64,000 nt of DNA from Bacillus sp. V2I10 (GTDB lineage: Bacteria > Bacillota > Bacilli > Bacillales > Bacillaceae): the NCBI RefSeq assembly GCF_030817055.1, contig NZ_JAUSYV010000001.1, forward strand, positions 1,202,001 to 1,266,000, read 5' to 3'. Below are positions 25,640-34,926 of the stretch, in pieces. The position numbers and the translations under genes were made by a program. Below the pieces are notes generated by a model. It did no database searches. It was not told where the DNA came from and saw only the letters and a list, made by a program, of their open reading frames with translations. Position 1 is the stretch's first letter; each line of letters opens with the position of its first letter.

Positions 25640-26626
25640 TTGATACGCTTTGGAATTATCGGAACAAACTGGATCACTGACCGCTTATTAAAAGCTGCGA
25701 TGCAAATCGAGGACTTTTCGCTGAAGGCTGTCTATTCAAGAAATGGCGATAAGGCTGAAGAATTCGCTGCCAAATATGGTGTGAAGACCACCTTTACAGA
25801 TTTAGAGAGTATGGCAAAAAGCGATGAAATTGATGCCGTATACATAGCAAGCCCAAACTCATTGCACGCTGAGCAGGCCATTTTATTCATGAATCACAAA
25901 AAGCATGTGCTGTGCGAAAAGCCTCTTGCATCAAACGTTAAAGAGATTACTGAAATGATACAGGCTGCAAAAGAAAATCGCGTACTGCTTATGGAAGCGA
26001 TGAAATCAACATTCTTGCCTAACTTTAAAAGCATTCAGGAAAACCTGCACAAAATTGGCACAGTGAGAAGATATACAGCAAGCTATTGCCAATACTCATC
26101 CCGTTATGACGCCTATCGCTCAGGAACCGTGCTGAATGCATTTGATCCGACCTTCTCAAACGGATCACTGATGGACATTGGAATCTATGCGCTGTATCCA
26201 TCGATTGTTCTTTTCGGAAAACCGGAAACCATTAAAGCGAGCGGGCTGCTACTTAGCTCTGGTGTTGACGGCGAAGGAAGCATTCTTCTTCAATATAAAG
26301 ACAAAGATGCTGTGATGATGTATTCCAAGATATCAGACTCAGCACTTCCATCGGAAATTCAGGGTGAAGAAGGTACAATTATTATTGACCGCATCAGTAC
26401 AATTGAAAAAGTGGAAATTCGCTATCGGGACGGCAGATTAGAGGATATTTCAAAACCTCAAAAAGAAGACACCATGTATTATGAAATGAAGGAATTCATC
26501 GACTTAATCCAAAATGACCTGTATGAATCAACAATTAATACTTATGAGAATTCAATCAAGGTAATGGAAGTGATGGATGAAGCAAGAAAACAAATTGGTG
26601 TTGTTTATCCCGCTGATCAAAATTAA
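25640..26626 (+). CDS. yulF: Gfo/Idh/MocA family oxidoreductase
   Basis: NAD(P)-dependent sugar oxidoreductase-type protein of 328 residues, similar throughout to B. subtilis YulF. N-terminal Rossmann domain (GIIGTNWITD at 6-15), the EKP motif in LCEKPLAS (about 93-100), substrate-domain motif GSLMDIGIY and C-terminal KQIGVVYPADQ. Substrate unknown. The TTG start at 25640 follows AGGAGG. A terminator overlaps its stop. Confidence 0.85.
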   Translation: MIRFGIIGTNWITDRLLKAAMQIEDFSLKAVYSRNGDKAEEFAAKYGVKTTFTDLESMAKSDEIDAVYIASPNSLHAEQAILFMNHKKHVLCEKPLASNVKEITEMIQAAKENRVLLMEAMKSTFLPNFKSIQENLHKIGTVRRYTASYCQYSSRYDAYRSGTVLNAFDPTFSNGSLMDIGIYALYPSIVLFGKPETIKASGLLLSSGVDGEGSILLQYKDKDAVMMYSKISDSALPSEIQGEEGTIIIDRISTIEKVEIRYRDGRLEDISKPQKEDTMYYEMKEFIDLIQNDLYESTINTYENSIKVMEVMDEARKQIGVVYPADQN

Positions 26627-26651
26627 ACCAATCCTATCAGGATTGGTTTTT
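26625..26651 (+). terminator. Terminator of yulF
   Basis: Perfect 11-bp stem AAACCAATCCT / AGGATTGGTTT with loop ATC, then more T. Confidence 0.85.
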
Positions 26652-26731
26652 CTATGCGCTGAATTTTGGGGATATTCAGAGCAGTTGGCTATAATAAAAG
26701 TAAACACCCCTTTTACTAAGGAGGAACATGA

Positions 26732-27097
26732 ATGAAAGAAACAAAGCGGTATAACATTCCGGTAGAAGCAGCTCTCGAAGTAATAGGCGGAAAGTGGAAA
26801 TGTGTGATCCTATGTCACTTGATGCGGGGAAAAAAACGGACGGGTGAACTGAAAAGGCTGATGCCCAGCATCACACAAAAAATGCTGACTCAGCAGCTGC
26901 GTGAGCTCGAGGAAGATGGAATCATCAATCGCATGACCTATAATCAAGTTCCTCCAAAAGTGGAATATGAACTAAGCGAGTATGGCTGGAGTGTCACAGG
27001 AATACTCGAGTCTTTATCTGCCTGGGGTCTTCATCATATTGAAAAAGTATACGGAGATAAATCAGCTGTACTTGAGGATAACATTTTGAATATCTAA
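26732..27097 (+). CDS. HxlR-family winged-helix regulator
   Basis: Small MarR-like regulator of 121 residues. The HxlR domain fills it: ALEVIGGKWKCVILCHL (13-29), RTGELKRLMPSITQKMLTQQL (36-56, recognition region) and the wing RMTYNQVPPKVEYELSE. Cys24 and Cys28 could sense thiol stress as in some relatives (inference). AAGGAGG precedes the ATG and a TATAAT -10 lies at 26690-26695. Target genes unknown; yulF upstream is the nearest candidate. Confidence 0.85.
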   Translation: MKETKRYNIPVEAALEVIGGKWKCVILCHLMRGKKRTGELKRLMPSITQKMLTQQLRELEEDGIINRMTYNQVPPKVEYELSEYGWSVTGILESLSAWGLHHIEKVYGDKSAVLEDNILNI

Positions 27098-27396
27098 AGG
27101 TAAAAATTATAGAGATACTAATCTTAAATTGGAAATAAGGATTGAAGGAATACTTAATTTCTAAAACATTTACTCTTTCTAAATTAATTCTCGAGATAAG
27201 TTAGTTCTATCTTGTACTCGAATGTCATGATATTTATACAGGGCATATGGGTTCGAACACCTGAGAACTCTTTAAGTGGGATGGATATAAATAAAGTTAG
27301 GACTTTAGTGAAAAAAATTAAAACTTAGATGATCTGAGGTTACTATACATCTTCCTTTGTAATTTGTACTTGGAATAGGGATCTTAAATAATTGAG
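27098..27396. other. AT-rich intergenic stretch
   Basis: No gene or known RNA seen. GGGTTCGAACACC near 27248 looks like a tRNA T-loop but has no matching arms. Confidence 0.4.
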
Positions 27397-27427
27397 AAAA
27401 GCTGAAGATGATAATCTTCAGCTTTTT
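27397..27427. terminator. Bidirectional terminator
   Basis: Perfect 13-bp stem AAAAGCTGAAGAT / ATCTTCAGCTTTT around GATA. Confidence 0.88.
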
Positions 27428-27443
27428 ATTATGCAGTCACTGC

Positions 27444-27783
27444 TCAAATGAAGTTGTTCTTAAAAAGCCTTTTTTGGATACCTTCAAGGCTTTGATCTTT
27501 AATTAAGTAAAAGTATTCGCTGATTAGAAACGGTTTGTTTATTTTTTGCTGTAAGGATGCAGAATAGTACAGATAAAGTACATGTATTAAACTAACCTCA
27601 ATAAATGTTGCGAGCATGCCCGTTGTAACTCCTGATAGTACAGAAGACACAGCAGCAAATCCTCTTATGGTTAGTCCGAAAAAAAAGATTGGAAGGATAA
27701 GAAAATCTTTAAAGATAATCCAATAAACCCAACCAATCCAAATTTGCCATATTCTTTATTGTAAATTCCTTTTTTATGTTGAT
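27444..27783 (-). pseudogene. Relic of a membrane-protein gene, cut by the xylR end
   Basis: The minus-strand frame 27755-27444 encodes a hydrophobic sequence ending in a charged tail (IKDQSLEGIQKRLFKNNFI). It lacks a sensible start. Upstream of a T8 run near 27680 the plausible continuation (GIYNKEYGKFGLVGFIG...) is in another frame and runs into the 3' end of xylR. This looks like the C-terminal half of an older gene with a frameshift, truncated where the xyl block begins. A GTG at 27650 with an AGAGG site could still give a 68-residue protein. Family not recognised. Confidence 0.35.
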
Positions 27784-28971
27784 TTAATTTGGATTTTCTA
27801 AATGGTGCTTGTCACCTGACATATTTTGGAATGTAAAGTGTTTGATATCCAAAAAAGAAGTGCTGTTTACATGGACGCCGCCTAACAGAGTGGCTTTTTC
27901 TCGTAAGGATGAACTTTGGAGAATTGTATCGCTATTCATTTTATTGGTGATTTTGTCCTTTATAGAATCGATCAATCCATCAATGTTACTTGTAAAACGA
28001 CTGTTGAGAATAAAGACATCGGGATCGAAGGCTGTAAAGATGTTATTCACACTAATGCTAATATAATCGATAAAAGTATTTACGATGTCTAATGCTTCTT
28101 GTTCATTATTTTTATAGTTGTAAATAAGCTGTTCAAATGTTAATTGTTTTTGCCCTTTCTTTTTACGGTACACCTCTAGCAGTCGTTTCTCAGAAGCGTA
28201 CTGTTCAATACAGCCTTTGTTTCCACAAGGGCATTTTCTTCCGTTCGGTATCACAATCATATGCCCAATTTCTCCGCCATATCCCTTTGAGCCTCTAAAC
28301 AATTCATCATTAATGATAATTCCGGCACCTACCCCAGTATGAACACTGATGCTAACGAAATTTGATGCATTGGTCGAAAATATTTTCTCCCCTAAAGCAG
28401 ACAAATTTGCTTCATTTTCCAATCTTACTGGAATTGCGAAAACCCTTTCGAGATTTTCTACTAAATTTAAGCCTTCAAAGTTATAGTATGGAGCAAATGT
28501 GATTTGATTATCATTAACAATCCCATGAATACCTATACAAATACCGATAACACCATAGGTTGTGTGCGGCGCCTGCTCTAGATAATAAGTAATGAGCTCT
28601 TTTAGTTCTTTCATTACAGTTCGCTTATTGATGGTGATATCATCAATGTTTTTTTGCAAGATGATTGTTCCGTCCAAATAAGTAAGGATAGAAGAGATAT
28701 AATTATCACCTAAATCGATGCTAAGGGATAATGCCGCTTTCTCATTAAACGTTACCATTATCGGTTTTCTTCCCCCACTGCTCTCACCAATTCCAATTTC
28801 TTTTACAAGTTCTTTTTCTAAAAGATTGGTAACAATAGATGATACAGTTGCTTTATTCAATCCGCAGAGCTTGGAAATATCTGCTCGTGAAATTGTACCT
28901 TGTTGAATGATTATTTCAAGAACGAGATTCTCATTCATTTCACGAATGTAATATCTATCTGCCACTTTCAT
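27784..28971 (-). CDS. xylR: Xylose-responsive ROK-family repressor
   Basis: Repressor of 395 residues similar to Bacillus XylR. N-terminal winged helix-turn-helix (about 15-62; ISRADISKLCGLNKATVSSIV), then a ROK sugar-binding domain with SIDLGDNYIS (ATP-like loop), GVGAGIIIND, GGEIGHM and the CPCGNKGCIEQYAS zinc/cysteine motif. Xylose binding releases DNA. It is divergent from the xyl operon; a GGAGG site precedes the ATG. The last dozen residues (SGDKHHLENPN) are coded by a sequence containing the dyad GGTG-CTTGT-CACC and may be an added tail. Confidence 0.92.
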   Translation of the reverse strand: MKVADRYYIREMNENLVLEIIIQQGTISRADISKLCGLNKATVSSIVTNLLEKELVKEIGIGESSGGRKPIMVTFNEKAALSLSIDLGDNYISSILTYLDGTIILQKNIDDITINKRTVMKELKELITYYLEQAPHTTYGVIGICIGIHGIVNDNQITFAPYYNFEGLNLVENLERVFAIPVRLENEANLSALGEKIFSTNASNFVSISVHTGVGAGIIINDELFRGSKGYGGEIGHMIVIPNGRKCPCGNKGCIEQYASEKRLLEVYRKKKGQKQLTFEQLIYNYKNNEQEALDIVNTFIDYISISVNNIFTAFDPDVFILNSRFTSNIDGLIDSIKDKITNKMNSDTILQSSSLREKATLLGGVHVNSTSFLDIKHFTFQNMSGDKHHLENPN

Positions 28972-29056
28972 AATACTCCTCCAAAATTAAACGATTTTTC
29001 TAAAAACAGCTAAAATACAGCTTGAATTCTCCTTAAAAATAATGTTTATATAATAA

Positions 29057-29075
29057 GTTTAATATCCAAACTAAC
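29057..29075 (-). promoter_or_regulatory. Partial XylR operator on the xylR side
   Basis: GTTTAATATCCAAACTAAC: the right half AACTAAC fits the XylR dyad fully, the left half GTTTAAT only in part. It lies 85-105 bases before the xylR start and suggests autoregulation. Confidence 0.4.
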
Positions 29076-29245
29076 TTTTGGCAAGGAATTAACAATAAAT
29101 TGATTTAAATTTTATGATAAACCTTTATTTAATCGTATTTTTCATTTTTCATCTCTTATGAGGATTGTTTTTATATAAGTAATATAGCTATTAATATATC
29201 ATAATACCTCTTATTTCATAGCGAAAAGTCTTATATTTTATTGTA

Positions 29246-29260
29246 AGTAAACGCTTGCAA
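29246..29260 (-). promoter_or_regulatory. CcpA cre site over the xyl -35 box
   Basis: Read on the minus strand, TTGCAAGCGTTTACT matches the cre consensus at every fixed position. It overlaps the -35 box of the xyl promoter, so CcpA would compete directly with RNA polymerase. Confidence 0.85.
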
Positions 29261-29283
29261 GTGCAAAAATCGTGTGATAGAAT
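29255..29283 (+). promoter_or_regulatory. Promoter of the xyl operon
   Basis: TTGCAA (29255-29260), 17-base spacer, TAGAAT (29278-29283). Start expected near 29290. Confidence 0.75.
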
Positions 29284-29294
29284 CTTCTCATAAA

Positions 29295-29313
29295 GTTAGT
29301 TTAACCAACGAAC
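29295..29313 (+). promoter_or_regulatory. XylR operator (xylO) downstream of the xyl start
   Basis: GTTAGTT-TAACC-AACGAAC is a GTTNGTT-N5-AACNAAC dyad, the same architecture as the B. subtilis xylO core. It sits about +5 to +24. Confidence 0.8.
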
Positions 29314-29378
29314 GAAGATAAGGTTGTATATATTACTTGATTTCTACTCTAAAGCTATAACAAAAAGGGGGATAAGAC

Positions 29379-31697
29379 ATGAAGTTCACTAATGGCAACT
29401 GGTTAAATAAGGAAGGTTATATACTGCAATATCCAATGGAAATATATGATGTTCGAAAAACGGAGAAGGATCTAACGGTTTATGCCCCTTTCGATCATAT
29501 CGTTCACAGAGGAAAAACGTTAGATGGCGGTATGATGACCATTCAACTGTCTTCTCCAATAGAAGATGTGATTTGTGTGAAAATGTTTCATCACCTCGGA
29601 AGTAACAATAAGGGGCCGCATTTTGAACTATATGAAAAAGATGTATCGATAGTAATAGAAGAAACTGAAGATGATATAGTCTTCTCTAGTGGCAGCCTCC
29701 ACGCGAAGTTCAACAAAAAAGATGCATGGAATGTAGGGTTTTATAACAATGAAAAGCAATTAACTTCTAGTGAAAGTAAAGCGATGAGTTATATTTTAAC
29801 CGATCAAAAAAAAGCCCACATACGCGAACAGCTGTCCATGGATGTTGGTGAATTGATTTACGGTTTAGGGGAAAGATTCACTGCGTATGTGAAAAATGGT
29901 CAAACCGTTGATATTTGGAATGAAGATGGAGGAACAGGCAGCGATCAGGCCTATAAGAATATTCCATTTTACATTAGCAATAAGGGGTATGGTGTCTTTG
30001 TTAACCATCCGGAAAAAGTATCCTTTGAGGTTGGTTCAGAAAAAGTATCCAAATTGCAGTTCAGTGTTGAAGGAGAATATCTGGAATACTACATTATTAA
30101 TGGTCCAACCATGAAAGATGTTTTGGGGAAATACACTACTTTGACTGGAAAACCGAGTCTGCCACCTGCCTGGACATTTGGATTATGGTTAAGTACATCT
30201 TTTACAACAAATTACAATGAAGAAACAGTAAATAGTTTCGTAGATGGAATGATTGAAAGAGATATTCCTTTAGACGTATTCCATTTCGATTGTTTCTGGA
30301 TGAAAGAATTTGAATGGTGCAACTTTGAGTGGGATAATCGTGTTTTCCCTAATCCGAAAACTATGTTAAAGAGTTTAAAAGATAAAGGATTAAAAATTTG
30401 TTTGTGGATTAATCCGTATATTGGACAAAAGTCCCCGTTGTTTGCGGAGGGGATGAAAAATGGCTATTTGTTGAAACGACCTGATGGAAGCGTTTGGCAA
30501 TGGGATAAATGGCAAGCGGGTCAAGGTATTGTTGATTTTACAAATCCGGATGCTTGTAAATGGTTTGAAGAAAAGTTAGAAGCGCTCATCGATATGGGGG
30601 TAGACTCCTTTAAAACAGACTTTGGTGAACGGATTCCAACCGACGTTGTCTACTTTGATGGATCAGATCCTAAGAAAATGCATAACTATTATACTTATCT
30701 ATACAACGAAGTGGTATTTAAATTATTAGAGCGTAAGTTTGGAAAAGATCAGGCAGCTGTTTTTGCTCGTTCGGCTACAGTTGGCAGCCAGAAGTTTCCT
30801 GTTCATTGGGGTGGGGATTGCTGGTCAACCTATCCATCTATGGCTGAATCCTTACGTGGCGGATTATCATTCAGTTTATCTGGTTTTAGCTATTGGAGCC
30901 ATGATATATCTGGATTTGAACATGGCACGACACCAGACTTATACAAGCGTTGGACGCAATTTGGTTTATTGTCCTCCCACAGCCGCTATCACGGAAATAC
31001 AGAATACAAAGTGCCTTGGATTTACGATGAAGAAGCAGTTGATGTGACAAGAGCCTTTACAAAATTAAAAAACAGCCTAATGCCATATTTATATCGGAAT
31101 GCGTGTGAATCAGCTCAAACCGGTGTCCCTATGATGAGGCCAATGGTACTTGAATTTTCGGATGATGAAACATGTCATTATTTAGATAGACAATATATGT
31201 TTGGTGATTCGCTTTTGGTAGCGCCAATTTTCAATGAAAAGGGACTTGTTAAATACTACCTTCCAAAAGGAAAATGGACAAACTTCTTGACCAATGAAGC
31301 AGTACAAGGTGAGAAGTGGCATACAGAGGAACACGGATACATGACCTTGCCGTTCATGGTAAGGGAAAACTCAATCATACCTGTTGGAGCTATCGATAGC
31401 AAAGCAGAGTATGACTATGTAGAAGGTGTGACTTTCCATGTGTTTGAATTAGCAGATGGAAAAGAAACTGCTGCAGATATTTATAACATTCAAGGTGAAA
31501 AAGCAGGCAGTATAACTGCAATCAAAGAAGACAGCATGATTTCGTTCAGAGCAAAAAATCTGCCTAATTATTATAGTATTCTATTGCGAAATGTTGAAAA
31601 GGTCAATTCAGTAAGTAATGGCACAATGATTTATACAGAAAAAGGAACTTTAATTACAACAAAAGATGAATCAGTGCAAATTCATTTGTCTAAATAA
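29379..31697 (+). CDS. yicI: Alpha-xylosidase, GH31 (YicI type)
   Basis: Cytoplasmic glycosidase of 772 residues, the same length class as E. coli YicI, which releases alpha-linked xylose from isoprimeverose and similar xyloglucan fragments. The nucleophile is Asp414 in KTDFGERIP and the acid/base Asp480 in GGDCWSTY, matching YicI Asp416 and Asp482; the YicI-type insert PTDVVYFDG follows the nucleophile. No signal peptide, so substrates must be imported, which fits the ABC genes that follow. A long leader with the cre and xylO sites precedes it; ribosome site AAGGGGG. First gene of the xyl operon. Confidence 0.94.
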   Translation: MKFTNGNWLNKEGYILQYPMEIYDVRKTEKDLTVYAPFDHIVHRGKTLDGGMMTIQLSSPIEDVICVKMFHHLGSNNKGPHFELYEKDVSIVIEETEDDIVFSSGSLHAKFNKKDAWNVGFYNNEKQLTSSESKAMSYILTDQKKAHIREQLSMDVGELIYGLGERFTAYVKNGQTVDIWNEDGGTGSDQAYKNIPFYISNKGYGVFVNHPEKVSFEVGSEKVSKLQFSVEGEYLEYYIINGPTMKDVLGKYTTLTGKPSLPPAWTFGLWLSTSFTTNYNEETVNSFVDGMIERDIPLDVFHFDCFWMKEFEWCNFEWDNRVFPNPKTMLKSLKDKGLKICLWINPYIGQKSPLFAEGMKNGYLLKRPDGSVWQWDKWQAGQGIVDFTNPDACKWFEEKLEALIDMGVDSFKTDFGERIPTDVVYFDGSDPKKMHNYYTYLYNEVVFKLLERKFGKDQAAVFARSATVGSQKFPVHWGGDCWSTYPSMAESLRGGLSFSLSGFSYWSHDISGFEHGTTPDLYKRWTQFGLLSSHSRYHGNTEYKVPWIYDEEAVDVTRAFTKLKNSLMPYLYRNACESAQTGVPMMRPMVLEFSDDETCHYLDRQYMFGDSLLVAPIFNEKGLVKYYLPKGKWTNFLTNEAVQGEKWHTEEHGYMTLPFMVRENSIIPVGAIDSKAEYDYVEGVTFHVFELADGKETAADIYNIQGEKAGSITAIKEDSMISFRAKNLPNYYSILLRNVEKVNSVSNGTMIYTEKGTLITTKDESVQIHLSK

Positions 31698-31746
31698 TAA
31701 TAGGGATTAATAATAATATTTCCATATATTAAAGGGGCGAAAGGTA

Positions 31747-33036
31747 ATGAAAAAAAGAACTGCATTTTTATTAAGTAGTTTACTAAGTGTTTCGTTAGTA
31801 GCAACAGCATGTTCTTCAAATGAAGCAAATGGTAGATCTGACGATAAAGTGGTAGTTGATGTTTTCAATATAAAAGTTGAAACAAAAAAACAGCTTGATG
31901 AATTAGTAGAGACATATGAAAGTCAAAATAAAAATGTTGATATCAATGTTACTACTGTTGGCGGCGGTCAAGATGCACCAGCAGCATTACAAGCAAAATT
32001 CTCATCAGGTGATGAACCATCCATTTTTATGATGGGCGGATTAAATGATGCGAAAAAGTGGCAAAAGACTTTATTGGATGTTTCAGAAACGGAAGCAGCA
32101 AAGCTTGCGATTGAAGGTACTTTAGGCGGAGCAACTATTGATGGAGTATCATATGGCTTGCCATATAATATTGAAGGTTTTGGCTGGATGGTCAACAAGG
32201 ACATCTTTAAAAAGGCAGGAATCGAAGTTGAATCCATAAAATCATTTGCGGATTTCGAGAAAGCAGTTAAAACTATTGATTCAAAAAAGAAAGAATTAGG
32301 AATTGATGCGGTTTTTGCTTTCAGTGCCAAAGAAAACTGGGTTGTTTCTCAATACTCTAGTAATTTTATGTCATTAGCATACGAAAATGATTTAAGTTCA
32401 GCACTTGAAGCTAAAACACCTTCCTTTGAGTATGGAGATCGATTTAAGCAATACACTGATTTAATGAGCAAATATAATCTTCAGCCGATAGTATCTATCG
32501 ATTATAGTACATCTGTTGAGGAAAAATTCGCCAATGGAAAAGCTGCAATTATTCACCAGGGGAACTGGATTGTTCCAACTTTAGATGGTATTGATGAAAC
32601 ATTCTCTAAAGAGAAATTAGCTTTAGTCCCAATGTTCTTAAAAGATGGTGAACCAGGCACGGTTGCAGCAGGCCCTTCATGGTTCTGGGGCATCAACAAA
32701 AATGAAGATGAGAAAGTTGTTGAAGAATCCAAAAAATTCTTAGACTGGATGTATACATCTGAAGTGGGTAAAAAATCATTAATCGAAGATTTTAAATATA
32801 TCCCTGCTTATACAGGTAACGATGTAGATTCTATTAAAGATCCGGTTTCAAAAGTGATTTATCAGCATTTATCAGACGGAAATAACACAGTTTGGATTCA
32901 CGGCAGCTATCCGAATGGCTGGTTCCAAAGCGGTCTTCATCCGGAATTCCAAAAATATCTAACTGGCGATAGTACGTGGGATGAGTTTACAAAATCAGCA
33001 TCTAAATCATGGGAAGAATTAAGAAGCAAGGAATAA
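31747..33036 (+). CDS. Sugar ABC transporter substrate-binding lipoprotein
   Basis: Extracellular solute-binding protein (family 1, MalE/UgpB type) of 429 residues. Signal peptide with lipobox VATAC, Cys22 the lipidated residue. The mature protein shows the typical pattern of the family (SGDEPSIFMMGG, SYGLPYNIEGFGWMVNKDIFKKAG, GKAAIIHQGNWI, AGPSWFWGINK). Placement between alpha-xylosidase and two permeases points to an isoprimeverose or xylo-oligosaccharide ligand (inference). AAAGGGGCGAAAGG site precedes the ATG. Confidence 0.88.
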   Translation: MKKRTAFLLSSLLSVSLVATACSSNEANGRSDDKVVVDVFNIKVETKKQLDELVETYESQNKNVDINVTTVGGGQDAPAALQAKFSSGDEPSIFMMGGLNDAKKWQKTLLDVSETEAAKLAIEGTLGGATIDGVSYGLPYNIEGFGWMVNKDIFKKAGIEVESIKSFADFEKAVKTIDSKKKELGIDAVFAFSAKENWVVSQYSSNFMSLAYENDLSSALEAKTPSFEYGDRFKQYTDLMSKYNLQPIVSIDYSTSVEEKFANGKAAIIHQGNWIVPTLDGIDETFSKEKLALVPMFLKDGEPGTVAAGPSWFWGINKNEDEKVVEESKKFLDWMYTSEVGKKSLIEDFKYIPAYTGNDVDSIKDPVSKVIYQHLSDGNNTVWIHGSYPNGWFQSGLHPEFQKYLTGDSTWDEFTKSASKSWEELRSKE

Positions 33037-33043
33037 ATAATGA

Positions 33044-33139
33044 GGCAGACTCAAAACCAAAGGTGTCAGACCCCGCAACACACTATTTGGTGCTTTTACA
33101 ACACTAGATATGGATCATTTAGTGGGAGTCTGCCCCTTT
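33044..33139 (+). other. Intercistronic hairpin between binding protein and permease genes
   Basis: GGCAGACTC (33044-33052) pairs perfectly with GAGTCTGCC (33126-33134), followed by CCTTTTT. The 73-base loop contains GGTGTCAGACCCC. It could attenuate transcription or protect the upstream mRNA, giving more binding protein than permease. Confidence 0.55.
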
Positions 33140-33172
33140 TTGATTCAGTCTCGTCTTAGGAGGTTCATGACA

Positions 33173-34033
33173 GTGAATAATAAAAGCTTTTCCTATTGGG
33201 CCTTTCTATCGCTGTGTCTAGCAGCTCTATTTATAGTTCTTGCTATTCCGTTGATTATGGGTATCTATTATTCATTTACAAATTGGGATGGGAATTATGT
33301 CGATAAATTTGTCGGTTTGGATAATTATAAACGTCTGCTGACAGATGAAGGATTTATAAATTCATTAGTTTTCACAGGAAAGTTTGCCGTTGCCGCTGTC
33401 ATTGGTATTAACGTTATTGGATTAGCGTTAGCTTTACTGGTTACCCAGAAATTTAAATTTAATACAGCGCTGCGTACGGTGTTTTTTATGCCAAATCTGA
33501 TTGGCGGAATTATTTTGGGTTTCATCTGGCAGTTTATTTTTATTAAATCATTTGAATCAATTGCCGGTATTACCGGATTCTCCTTCATGTCCGGCTGGCT
33601 TTCAACGACAGAAACGGGATTCTGGGGCCTTGTCATTTTATATGTCTGGCAAATGGCTGGATATATCATGATTATCTATATTTCATTTTTAAATAATATC
33701 CCTGAGGAGCTCTTAGAGGCAGCAGAGATTGATGGAGCAAATTCCTGGCAGCGTTTTTGGAGGATTAAATTTCCAATGCTGGCACCAGCTTTTACAGTTA
33801 GCTTATTCTTGACCCTATCTGGTGCGTTTAAGGTATATGATCAGAATATGGCCTTAACAGCAGGCGGTCCATTCAATTCAACTGAAATGACGGCTATGAA
33901 TATTTATAACACAGCATTTGGTATTCAAGACATGTCATATGCTCAGGCGAAAGCTGTTGTATTCTTAATTATTATCGTCATCATTTCTGTGGTGCAAATT
34001 TATATTACGAGAAAAAGGGAGGTAGAACTGTGA
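33173..34033 (+). CDS. Sugar ABC transporter permease (MalF type)
   Basis: Permease of about 286 residues with six transmembrane helices and the EAA loop EELLEAAEIDGANSWQRFW, which contacts the ATPase. The GTG at 33173 is chosen because AGGAGG (33158-33163) lies nine bases ahead; an ATG at 33167 is only three bases from that site. Its stop overlaps the next permease start (GTGA). Confidence 0.88.
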   Translation: MNNKSFSYWAFLSLCLAALFIVLAIPLIMGIYYSFTNWDGNYVDKFVGLDNYKRLLTDEGFINSLVFTGKFAVAAVIGINVIGLALALLVTQKFKFNTALRTVFFMPNLIGGIILGFIWQFIFIKSFESIAGITGFSFMSGWLSTTETGFWGLVILYVWQMAGYIMIIYISFLNNIPEELLEAAEIDGANSWQRFWRIKFPMLAPAFTVSLFLTLSGAFKVYDQNMALTAGGPFNSTEMTAMNIYNTAFGIQDMSYAQAKAVVFLIIIVIISVVQIYITRKREVEL

Positions 34034-34851
34034 GAAGCAAAAAGATTATATCGGCAGGCATTAGTATAGTCGGTGTTGCAGCGGCTTTAGCATGGCTTTA
34101 TCCATTTTATCTCGTACTGGTTAACTCCTTTAAGACAAAGAAAGAGATTTTTGTCAATACTTTAGGCATTCCACTTGATCCTGTTATCGATAACTATTTA
34201 GAAGCTTTTGTCGAATTGGATTTCGTAAGAAGTATTATGAATTCCGTCATTATTACCGTTGTAAGCGTATTTGTCATAGTAGTTTGTACATCAATGGCTG
34301 CCTACGCCCTATCTCGTAATAATAGTAGAGTAAGTTCATTTATTTATTTCCTTTTTGCTGTTGCAATGCTGATTCCATTTCAATCGATCATGATTCCGCT
34401 TATGACCAGTTTTGGTAGTGTAGGTATGCTGAATCGAGCAGGCCTAGTGATCATGTATTTAGGATTAGGCAGCAGTATGGCAATCTTTTTATACTATGGT
34501 GCATTAAGGTCGATTCCGAAATCGTTGGATGAAGCTGCCACAATTGATGGCTGCAATAAATTGCAAATCTATTGGTATATTATTTTGCCCATATTAAAGC
34601 CAACGACCGTAACGGTCATTGTTCTTAATTCCATCTGGTTCTGGAATGACTACTTGTTGCCGTCGCTTGTTATTAATAAGGATGGAATGTATACCATTCC
34701 GTTAAAAATGTTCTACTTCTTTGGAGAGTTTTCAAAACAATGGCACTTAGCGCTTGCTGCATTATTGATCGCTATCCTTCCTGTCATCATCCTATACATG
34801 TTCCTGCAGAAGTATATTATTAAGGGTGTTTCGGATGGCGCTGTTAAATAA
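34030..34851 (+). CDS. Sugar ABC transporter permease (MalG type)
   Basis: Second permease, 273 residues, six helices and EAA loop PKSLDEAATIDGCNKLQIYW. The GTG start overlaps the preceding stop and follows GGGAGG. No ATPase gene lies in the operon, so it probably uses a shared MsmX-type ATPase encoded elsewhere, as many Bacillus sugar importers do. Confidence 0.88.
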   Translation: MRSKKIISAGISIVGVAAALAWLYPFYLVLVNSFKTKKEIFVNTLGIPLDPVIDNYLEAFVELDFVRSIMNSVIITVVSVFVIVVCTSMAAYALSRNNSRVSSFIYFLFAVAMLIPFQSIMIPLMTSFGSVGMLNRAGLVIMYLGLGSSMAIFLYYGALRSIPKSLDEAATIDGCNKLQIYWYIILPILKPTTVTVIVLNSIWFWNDYLLPSLVINKDGMYTIPLKMFYFFGEFSKQWHLALAALLIAILPVIILYMFLQKYIIKGVSDGAVK

Positions 34852-34926
34852 TCGGTAATATTAAAGGTTTTTGAGCAAGAGTTTTTTTGAAAAAGAGCAA
34901 TTTAAGGATAATGGAGGAAGAGGAAT

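Noticed and set aside
27240..27262. tRNA-like T-loop (GGGTTCGAACACC)
   Set aside because: No acceptor stem, D arm or anticodon arm can be built around it, and the T-stem itself pairs poorly.
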